This document shows positions 42,342 through 47,763 of a stretch of 47,763 nucleotides of DNA, in pieces. The notes below the pieces were generated by a model, which saw nothing but the letters and a program-made list of their open reading frames with translations, was not told where the DNA came from and ran no database searches. The first letter of the stretch is position 1. Each line of letters opens with the position of its first letter. Position numbers and translations under genes: made by a program. The DNA is taken from assembly GCA_937930535.1 (NCBI GenBank), contig CALGKJ010000044.1, forward strand, positions 1-47,763, in the 5' to 3' direction. The stretch is from an uncultured Clostridia bacterium (GTDB taxonomy: Bacteria; Bacillota; Clostridia; Lutisporales; Lutisporaceae).

Positions 42342-43481
42342 TTATAATAGTATTATTTCCGCACCATCTGCCGCTTCCTTTATAAGTTCTTCTACAGACA
42401 GCTTCTGCTCTGAATTTTTAATATCCTTAAGCTTTGGCTTGGTCTTAGGATGCTTGGGTACAAATACGGTACAGCAATCCTCGTAGGGCAGAATAGAAGT
42501 ATCATATGTACCTATTTTTCTTGATACATCCATTATGTCTACTTTATCCATGCCAATAAGGGGTCTGAATACCGGCATTGTTATATCGCTGTTGGTAACA
42601 TACATACTCTCCAGTGTTTGGCTTGCAACCTGTCCCAAGCTCTCGCCTGTTACCAATGCAAGTGCATTTTCTCTACAGGCGATTTCCTGAGCTATACTCA
42701 TCATAAATCTTCTCATGATTATTGTCAGCTCGTCCTCTCTGCATTTTTCCATTATTTCCATCTGTATTCTTGTAAATGGAACTACATACAGCTTCATGGA
42801 GCCGGTGTACTCTGCAAGCTTTTTGGCTAAGTCTATTACCTTTTCCTTTGCTCTTTCGCTGGTATAAGGATGACTGTGATAGTATACTGCCGTAAGCTCC
42901 ATTCCTCTTCTTGCCAGCATATAGCCTGCCACAGGACTGTCTATACCGCCGGAAAGCAGCAGTATCCCCTTGCCGGAGCTTTTGTAGGGTAGTCCTCCGA
43001 CACCTTTATATTCCTTGGTGTATACATAGCCCTTATCACGTATCTCTACATTTACGATTATATCAGGCTTATGTACATCAACCTTTATTCCCTCTATATT
43101 CTTAAGAATCTCTCCTCCTACCAGCCTTGATACGTCCATGGATGCAATAGGAAAGCGTTTATCTGCTCTTTTAGTCTCCACCTTAAAGGTTCTAACATTG
43201 ACAATAGATTTTAGCTGTTCTATGGCGGCTCTTGAAATATCCTGGATTTCTTTTTCAACAACCTCTGCTTCCGCTACGGATATAATTCCAAAAACCTTAA
43301 CCAGCTTTTGAGCCAAGTCAGAAGAAGCTGTGTAAATGAACATTCTGCCTGATTCCTTCTCAATTGTATGCTCTTTTCCGATGCTTACCTTAATATTTCT
43401 TATTAAAGCGTCCTCGAAAATCCTTCGGTTTAAACCCTTTAGTGTTATTTCACTAGAATACTTCACTAATAATCTTTTCAC
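42342..43481 (-). CDS. thiI: tRNA 4-thiouridine sulfurtransferase
   Basis: 379 residues: an N-terminal ferredoxin-like/THUMP region (about 1-165) and a PP-loop ATPase domain with SGGIDSPVAGYML. The RxGxxxxxVH-type later motif ESLGQVASQTLESM is present. There is no rhodanese domain; ThiI proteins lacking it obtain sulfur in other ways. Sulfur donor: the cysteine desulfurase encoded just upstream, whose gene overlaps by 4 bases (ATGA). It makes 4-thiouridine at tRNA position 8. It may also serve thiamine synthesis, but no thi genes are seen nearby. Confidence 0.94.
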   Translation of the reverse strand: MKRLLVKYSSEITLKGLNRRIFEDALIRNIKVSIGKEHTIEKESGRMFIYTASSDLAQKLVKVFGIISVAEAEVVEKEIQDISRAAIEQLKSIVNVRTFKVETKRADKRFPIASMDVSRLVGGEILKNIEGIKVDVHKPDIIVNVEIRDKGYVYTKEYKGVGGLPYKSSGKGILLLSGGIDSPVAGYMLARRGMELTAVYYHSHPYTSERAKEKVIDLAKKLAEYTGSMKLYVVPFTRIQMEIMEKCREDELTIIMRRFMMSIAQEIACRENALALVTGESLGQVASQTLESMYVTNSDITMPVFRPLIGMDKVDIMDVSRKIGTYDTSILPYEDCCTVFVPKHPKTKPKLKDIKNSEQKLSVEELIKEAADGAEIILL

Positions 43482-44623
43482 TTACGCATCCTCCTTAAAA
43501 ATGGCAATATTTTCTTAAGTGCTTCTATTGCTGTATCTATTTCTTCTTTAGTATTTTCATATGAGAAGCTGAATCTTACAGCACCCTCTAAGTAACTGCT
43601 TTTTAAGCCGATGGCAGACAGTACATAGTTTGAATGCTTTGAATTTCTTGAGGAGCAAGCCGAGCCTGTAGAAACGTATATGCCGTAATCCTCAAGAGCA
43701 TGGAGCAATACCTCACCTCTCACCCCTTCAAAGGCTGCGTTAAGAATGTTGGGTATGTGCATTTCATCCATTAAGCTATTTATTACCACCTTGTCAATTT
43801 CTTGCAGTCTTTTTATAAAATAAGCCTTAAGCTCTTTTACCTTATCAGCCTTGCCTTGCATATCAGTACCTGCTATTTGTGCAGCTATACCAAAGCCTGA
43901 TATTGATGGCAGGTTTTCTGTGCCTGATCTTAAGCTGCCCTCCTGTCCTCCTCCAAATATCAAGGGCTTAAGCACCAAGCCTTTTTTCATGTATAATGCT
44001 CCTGCCCCCTTGGGACCGTGTATTTTGTGGGCACTTATGGAGAGCATATCAACGTCTAACTGCTTTACATTCAGCGGCAGTTTTCCAAGAGCTTGCACTG
44101 CATCTACATGAAATTTTGTCCTTTTATTTCTGTCTCGTATTATGGATGCTATACGGCTTATTGGCTGAATTGAGCCTATTTCATTATTAACATGCATTAT
44201 GGTAACCAGACGGGTATTATCCTTTATAGAGTCTTTTAACTGCTCAGTATCTGCTATTCCGTTTTTGTCTACATCCAGATATGTAACCTCATAGTTTTCC
44301 TTTTGCAGTGCCTTAAGCAGCATAATAACGCTTGGATGCTCTATTTGTGAAGCAATAATATGATCTCCCGGTGATAAGACTCCCAGTATTGCCATATTAT
44401 TTGACTCACTGCCGCCAGATGTAAAATATATCTCTCCTGCTGCCGCACCGATTAAGCCTGCCACTCTCTCACGAGCCTCTTTTAGTTTTTTTTCTGCGTC
44501 TAAACCAAGCTTATGTATTGATGATGGATTGCCATAGTATTTCTCCATGCAATCTGCGACTTCCTCTATTACTTCCTTGTGGGGTTTTGTGGTTGCGCTG
44601 TTATCAAAATATATAAAATTCAT
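43478..44623 (-). CDS. iscS: Cysteine desulfurase (IscS/NifZ-type)
   Basis: 381-residue PLP enzyme that takes sulfur from cysteine. The N-terminal IYFDNSATTKP is a family mark. The PLP lysine lies in SISAHKIHGPKGAGALYM. The active-site cysteine is in GSACSSRNSKHS near residue 325. It overlaps thiI, so its persulfide is probably passed to ThiI, like the NifZ-ThiI pairs of Firmicutes. No iscU or other Fe-S scaffold gene follows, which supports a tRNA-thiolation role. Start follows AGGAGAAACA. Confidence 0.92.
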   Translation of the reverse strand: MNFIYFDNSATTKPHKEVIEEVADCMEKYYGNPSSIHKLGLDAEKKLKEARERVAGLIGAAAGEIYFTSGGSESNNMAILGVLSPGDHIIASQIEHPSVIMLLKALQKENYEVTYLDVDKNGIADTEQLKDSIKDNTRLVTIMHVNNEIGSIQPISRIASIIRDRNKRTKFHVDAVQALGKLPLNVKQLDVDMLSISAHKIHGPKGAGALYMKKGLVLKPLIFGGGQEGSLRSGTENLPSISGFGIAAQIAGTDMQGKADKVKELKAYFIKRLQEIDKVVINSLMDEMHIPNILNAAFEGVRGEVLLHALEDYGIYVSTGSACSSRNSKHSNYVLSAIGLKSSYLEGAVRFSFSYENTKEEIDTAIEALKKILPFLRRMRK

Positions 44624-44716
44624 ATTGTTTCTCCTTATGTTACTCCTATTTTATGTCCTGTTCACTTTATGATATTATTCACTTACTTATTATGGAGTAA
44701 CAGCCTTATAATATAC

Positions 44717-44732
44717 AAAATAGTCGGAATAA
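44717..44732. promoter_or_regulatory. Possible Rrf2-family site before iscS
   Basis: AATAGTCGGAATAAAG is loosely like the TATAGCCGAGTATTCC before the Rrf2 gene (46409-46424). The match is partial, so shared control is only a suggestion. Confidence 0.25.
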
Positions 44733-44815
44733 AGTTCGTCATAGGATGGTCAAGTTCCTTTATTATTTTTCAATTTATTAAGATTTTATATTACAGAGCT
44801 TTGGTTTCTGCCATA

Positions 44816-44842
44816 AAAAAGGAACCCTCTTGGGGTTCACTT
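44816..44842 (-). terminator. Terminator of cysK
   Basis: GAACCCC and GGGTTC pair across AAGA right after the cysK stop, with CTTTTTT on the minus strand. Confidence 0.82.
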
Positions 44843-44843
44843 T

Positions 44844-45776
44844 TCATATTTTAAATAAATCAGTTGAAAGGTATCTTTCACCCGTATCAGGAAGCAATAC
44901 TACTATATTCTTTCCTTTATTTTCTGGACGTTTTGCCAGCTCAGTAGCTGCATATAGTGCAGCACCGGAGGATATTCCCACAAGCAGACCTTCTGCCTTT
45001 GCCAGTCTTCTTGCACCTTCAAAGGCTTCCTCATTTTTAATTTTTATGATTTCGTCTATTACCTGCATATTAAGAATATCTGGTACAAAGCCTGCACCGA
45101 TACCTTGTATTTTGTGGGGTGCAGGACTTCCGCCTGATAATACCGACGAGTCATTTGGTTCAACGGCTATGATTTTTATATCTGACTTTTTGCTCTTTAG
45201 TACTTCTCCGATTCCTGTTATTGTACCGCCTGTTCCTACACCTGCAACAAATATATCTACATCACCATCAGTATCTCTCCATATCTCCAAGGCTGTTGTA
45301 TTTCTATGCACTTCAGGGTTTGCGAGGTTTTTAAATTGCTGTGGTATATATGAGTTGGGTATTTCCTTTGCCAGCTCCTCAGCCTTCTTAATAGCTCCGT
45401 TCATTCCTTCCGTACCGGGAGTCAAAACCAGCTCTGCTCCTAATGCAGCAAGAAGGTTGCGCCTTTCTATGCTCATTGTCTCAGGCATGGTAAGTATCAG
45501 CCTATAACCCTTTGCTGCTGCTACAAAGGCCAGTGCTACTCCAGTATTTCCGCTGGTAGGCTCGATTAATACAGAGTCCTTGTTAATAAGCCCTTTATCC
45601 TCTGCATCTTTTATCATTGCATCTCCTACCCTGTCCTTTACACTTCCTCCGGGGTTAAAGTACTCCAGCTTTGCTATAAGCCTTGCATCCAGTTTATTGG
45701 TTTCGTTATAATTCGACAGTTCCAGCAATGGGGTGTTTCCTATAAGCTCAACTAAGCTTTTTGATATTTTTGCCAT
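44844..45776 (-). CDS. cysK: Cysteine synthase A (O-acetylserine sulfhydrylase)
   Basis: 310-residue PLP enzyme making cysteine from O-acetylserine and sulfide. The PLP lysine is in [15 protein letters not shown]. Substrate loop [12 protein letters not shown], phosphate loop [14 protein letters not shown], and [11 protein letters not shown] follow in the expected order. Length is typical. It follows the Rrf2-type regulator, and structured element A lies between them. In Bacillus and Staphylococcus, CysK also binds CymR and strengthens its DNA binding. Adjacency here suggests the same. Confidence 0.95.
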   Translation of the reverse strand: MAKISKSLVELIGNTPLLELSNYNETNKLDARLIAKLEYFNPGGSVKDRVGDAMIKDAEDKGLINKDSVLIEPTSGNTGVALAFVAAAKGYRLILTMPETMSIERRNLLAALGAELVLTPGTEGMNGAIKKAEELAKEIPNSYIPQQFKNLANPEVHRNTTALEIWRDTDGDVDIFVAGVGTGGTITGIGEVLKSKKSDIKIIAVEPNDSSVLSGGSPAPHKIQGIGAGFVPDILNMQVIDEIIKIKNEEAFEGARRLAKAEGLLVGISSGAALYAATELAKRPENKGKNIVVLLPDTGERYLSTDLFKI

Positions 45777-45795
45777 ACTACTCCTCCTAACCTGT

Positions 45796-45890
45796 ATGTA
45801 AAGTTGGTCTACCCAACTTTACATCAGCAATCAATGAAAAGAAAGCAAGTCTCAGGAAATGACCCTAGACAGACGCAGCTTTATTTTCAT
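45796..45890 (-). ncRNA. Structured 95-nt element, copy A, before cysK
   Basis: Minus-strand element: outer stem ATGAAAATAAAGC/GCTTTCTTTTCAT, inner stem-loop GTCTAGGG/TCCTGAGAC, linker TGATTGCTG, and final hairpin ATGTAAAGTTGG/CCAACTTTACAT. The final hairpin is 7 bases from TTAGGAGGAG, the cysK ribosome site. Copies B and C keep the pairing with changed bases. Confidence 0.72.
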
Positions 45891-45928
45891 ATTAAATCAC
45901 ATTGAATGTAATTCGTAAATTTTTATAG

Positions 45929-46375
45929 CTAAATATAATACATATAATTACCTGTATCATTTAATCTGATATATTCTGAAATTAAATTATCCAGTGTTAC
46001 TCCGTCTATCACACTATTTATAGTTGAATCCATTACCTTCCATACCTTTTCATTTATACACCTTAGAAAGATATTCTCTTCATCTCCTGCCTTGAGCTTG
46101 CTGTCTGCAACAGATAATTCACCTTCTAAGGCTCTAAGTATCTCCCCTATGGTTATTTCTGAGGGGCTCTTTGATAGTACATATCCTCCTTGTGCTCCTT
46201 TAATGCTGTTAACCAGCCCTGCTTTTCTTAAGGTGGAAAATACCTGTTCAAGATAGCTCTCCGAAATATCCTGTCTTTCTGCAATATTTTTAAGGGACAC
46301 ATGATCACCTATAGAGTTTATGGCAAGATCCAACAGTGCTCTGAGTCCATATCTTCCTTTTGTAGATATCTTCAC
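45929..46375 (-). CDS. cymR: Rrf2-family regulator, CymR-like
   Basis: 148 residues. The winged helix-turn-helix is N-terminal (YGLRALLDLAINSIGDHVSL then KNIAERQDISESYLEQVFST). The wing is GAQGGYVLSKSPSEITIG. Only one cysteine (CINEKVW) is present, while the Fe-S sensor IscR needs three. It therefore resembles CymR, the cysteine-metabolism repressor that works with CysK, whose gene is next. Promoter and a candidate autoregulatory site lie upstream. The CymR name is inferred from context and cysteine content. Confidence 0.82.
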   Translation of the reverse strand: MKISTKGRYGLRALLDLAINSIGDHVSLKNIAERQDISESYLEQVFSTLRKAGLVNSIKGAQGGYVLSKSPSEITIGEILRALEGELSVADSKLKAGDEENIFLRCINEKVWKVMDSTINSVIDGVTLDNLISEYIRLNDTGNYMYYI

Positions 46376-46405
46376 AATTTCACCTCTTTGCTACGACAAT
46401 TATAT

Positions 46406-46423
46406 GAATATAGCCGAGTATTC
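46406..46423. promoter_or_regulatory. Candidate Rrf2/CymR operator
   Basis: GAATA and TATTC flank eight bases (TAGCCGAG), located after the -10 of the Rrf2 gene promoter. The position suits autorepression. Confidence 0.4.
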
Positions 46424-46444
46424 CTATAAACTTACTATACATTC

Positions 46445-46473
46445 ATTATAGGACGTTTAAATAAATATGTCAA
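46445..46473 (-). promoter_or_regulatory. Consensus sigma-A promoter of the Rrf2 gene
   Basis: TTGACA and TATAAT with a 17-base spacer, a perfect consensus pair on the minus strand, about 70 bases before the regulator start. It probably also drives cysK. Confidence 0.88.
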
Positions 46474-46522
46474 TAGTTACAAAATAATAAACTATCAATT
46501 ATAAAGTTTATATCAGTATTGA

Positions 46523-46626
46523 TATAGATAAGCAACTCTAAAACTCAAAATACTTTTCGTTAAAAGCTGCTAATCTCTTTGTGAGAAACAACTGGAAAAA
46601 TTCAATTTTGAAGTTGTTTCTCTATA
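46523..46626. repeat. MITE-like repeat R1, full copy d
   Basis: 104 bp, very like copy c. Ends are TATAGATAAGCAACT and AGTTGTTTCTCTATA. It lies between the manganese exporter gene and the Rrf2 gene promoter. Confidence 0.88.
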
Positions 46627-46638
46627 GTTTTATTGAAA

Positions 46639-47364
46639 TTATCTACGCTTATCCTTAGTTATCACTGCTTCATTTGTTGGAGTATCCTGTCTTCTTATCA
46701 GCCAGCTTGATACTATCATAAGCAGTGCTGCCAAACTCACTATTGCTATTAAGGCAGTCTGAATACTGTAGCCGAGCATTCCTGTTGCTACCTGATAGCT
46801 GCCTAATAGTCCAAACAGCATAAACACTGATGCGGATATGATAGTCATAGTTTTTTCTGATATATGTCTGCTGATAATATCACCCAGACCTATGCCTATA
46901 AGATTGGCTATTATGAGACCAAAGGTACCGCCTAAAAATACTCCTATAGGGCTTTCAGGAAACTTAGCCGCAAATGCCATAGTTGCCAGTTGGGTTTTAT
47001 CTCCCAGCTCTGCAATGAAAAAAGCTATTGCCACTGTCATAACTGGTCCAAGCTTAAACCTTGTTTCTGCATTTTCTTCCTCTGCATCTTCTTTTTTCGA
47101 CAGAGTCCATAAGCCAAATCCTATAAAGGATATTGCCGCCAAGCTCTGTATCCATATCTGCAAGCCTTCGAATCTTGTTATGTAATTTCCAACAGCCACA
47201 GCAGTTGAACTAAGCAATACAATGGCTATAGTTATTCCCAGGAAAACCTTTTTGGGTTTGTATTTAGCCGCAAATGCCATAGCCAATAGCTGTGTCTTAT
47301 CTCCCATTTCTGCTAGTGTTACTCCTGCCAAAGTAAGCAGAAAGGCTAAAACTTGAGAACTCAT
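46639..47364 (-). CDS. GDT1/TMEM165-family manganese exporter
   Basis: About 241 residues of the UPF0016 family with six to seven membrane helices in two repeats. Each repeat carries the hallmark E-x-G-D-K-T-Q motif: EMGDKTQLLAMAFAAKY and ELGDKTQLATMAFAAKF. Family members export Mn(II) or exchange cations for protons. The ATG at 47364 follows AAGGAG at good spacing; a GTG at 47373 is possible. A yybP-ykoY manganese riboswitch lies upstream, which strongly supports the manganese assignment. Confidence 0.93.
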   Translation of the reverse strand: MSSQVLAFLLTLAGVTLAEMGDKTQLLAMAFAAKYKPKKVFLGITIAIVLLSSTAVAVGNYITRFEGLQIWIQSLAAISFIGFGLWTLSKKEDAEEENAETRFKLGPVMTVAIAFFIAELGDKTQLATMAFAAKFPESPIGVFLGGTFGLIIANLIGIGLGDIISRHISEKTMTIISASVFMLFGLLGSYQVATGMLGYSIQTALIAIVSLAALLMIVSSWLIRRQDTPTNEAVITKDKRR

Positions 47365-47394
47365 AAGATACACTCCTTTATAATTTATATTTGA

Positions 47395-47444
47395 TAGAAC
47401 ACGTACATAGCGATTGCCTGATATAATTTCTTTAACGTGTTCTA
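47395..47444. repeat. 10-bp inverted repeat in the exporter leader
   Basis: TAGAACACGT and ACGTGTTCTA are perfect complements separated by 30 bases, between the riboswitch terminator and the ribosome site. It may be a second hairpin or a DNA operator. Confidence 0.55.
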
Positions 47445-47463
47445 TATATTCAAAATCAGCAAT

Positions 47464-47508
47464 AAAAAAGACCTATAACACAACTTTGTCCTATGACAAA
47501 ATTATGCT
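47464..47508 (-). terminator. Riboswitch-controlled terminator
   Basis: TAGCATAATTTTGTC and GACAAAGTTGTGTTA pair over 15 bases (with G-U pairs) around an ATAG loop, followed by GGTCTTTTTT. The stem can extend into the AGAC of the aptamer end, so the two folds exclude each other. Confidence 0.85.
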
Positions 47509-47608
47509 AAAAGTCTCGTTTCCTAAATATAGGCTGCAAAGCCAGGTGTCTTTCTGCTAAATTAAGACCACCAGTATGTTGACTTTGCAATTGTAACTAC
47601 TCCCTTTT
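47509..47608 (-). ncRNA. yybP-ykoY manganese riboswitch aptamer
   Basis: Begins AAAAGGGAGTAG and ends ACGAGACTTTT, which pair as P1. Inside, GCAAAG with CTTTGC, and the GTCAACATACT element, match the family as I know it (AAAGGGGAGTAG ... AAGACCTTT). Binding Mn(II) would prevent the terminator downstream and turn on the exporter. Conservation is good, but one G of the usual GGGGAG is missing. Confidence 0.87.
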
Positions 47609-47633
47609 AACAGTACTGATTTACATTATTAAT

Positions 47634-47662
47634 ATGTTAGCATCGTGCAACTTATATGTCAA
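47634..47662 (-). promoter_or_regulatory. Promoter of the riboswitch transcript
   Basis: TTGACA and TAACAT with a 17-base spacer on the minus strand, about 26 bases before the aptamer start. Confidence 0.72.
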
Positions 47663-47693
47663 TAATTTCTTGATAATTATCTGAATTTTGAGC

Positions 47694-47741
47694 TATAGAT
47701 AACCAACTTCAAAATTAAAACTTTCCAGTTGGTTATCTATA
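47694..47741. repeat. R1 fold-back derivative, copy e
   Basis: 48 bp. TATAGATAACCAACT and its exact complement AGTTGGTTATCTATA enclose 18 bases resembling the loop of the right-hand R1 hairpin. It looks like a minimal or internally deleted form of R1. Confidence 0.82.
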
Positions 47742-47763
47742 AAAACCTTATTCTTATCTTTTT

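Noticed and set aside
45796-45890. T-box or SAM riboswitch before cysK
   Set aside because: There is no T-box sequence, specifier loop or S-box core, and the same element precedes an unrelated efflux gene.
45929-46375. IscR-type Fe-S sensor
   Set aside because: Only one cysteine is present; the three-cysteine cluster site is missing.

Overview
The window is a low-GC (AT-rich) stretch of a bacterial chromosome from the Firmicutes, most likely an anaerobic member of the Clostridia. This follows from the ftsE-ftsX-hydrolase-ctp-MinJ-like-uvrBA gene block, the AGGAGG-type ribosome binding sites, a Gram-positive LexA box, a CymR-type Rrf2 regulator beside cysK, and many lipoprotein or Sec signals without outer-membrane genes. 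The genus cannot be fixed from the sequence. Almost every gene lies on the minus strand. The exceptions are a TPR-type regulator (6888-8180) and a 56-residue small protein (23331-23501). No rRNA, tRNA, CRISPR array or intact transposase was seen.

Layout. (1) 64-6746: five-gene redox and kinase operon (GlpA-like dehydrogenase with a BFD iron-sulfur domain, FAD/NAD oxidoreductase, DUF1667 protein, FGGY kinase, alkyl-DHAP-synthase-like flavoprotein). It is divergent from an XRE-TPR regulator. (2) 8209-10902: secreted LCAT-type lipase and a GntR/UTRA regulator. (3) 10951-14170: accessory island. It holds a structured repeat, a HepT/MntA (HEPN/MNT) toxin-antitoxin pair, and an ATPase plus nuclease-like pair lying between what look like the 5' end of pglZ and the 3' end of pglX. 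I read this as a decayed BREX phage-defence locus, bounded by a 57-bp direct repeat that carries a promoter. (4) 14318-15597: secreted metzincin-like protease and a companion. (5) 15722-22965: uvrB-uvrA under a LexA box, a CdaR/PucR-type regulator, and an MsmX-type ABC ATPase without its permeases. (6) 23623-32174: cell-envelope and division block (MinJ-like PDZ protein, CtpB-like protease, M23 hydrolase, ftsX, ftsE) with a znuA-znuC-znuB-zur zinc uptake operon inside it, under a palindromic Zur box. (7) 32368-37496: glucosaminidase-like membrane protein, MFS transporter, and a histidine kinase/NfeD/LytTR regulator cluster. (8) 37594-46375: RND efflux pump with its adaptor, thiI, iscS, cysK and a cymR-like regulator. 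(9) 46639-47663: a GDT1-family manganese exporter preceded by a yybP-ykoY manganese riboswitch and terminator.

Two dispersed intergenic repeat families stand out. One is a MITE-like element of about 103 bp with imperfect terminal inverted repeats (three full copies, one truncated copy, and a 48-bp fold-back derivative). The other is a 95-nt element present three times. Its three stems are preserved by compensatory base changes, so it is probably a structured RNA. Two of its copies end just before the ribosome binding sites of cysK and of the efflux adaptor.

Regulation readable from the sequence: SOS control of uvrBA, zinc control of znu, manganese control of the exporter, a consensus promoter with a candidate operator before the cysteine regulator, and many terminators whose stems overlap the stop codon of the gene they end.
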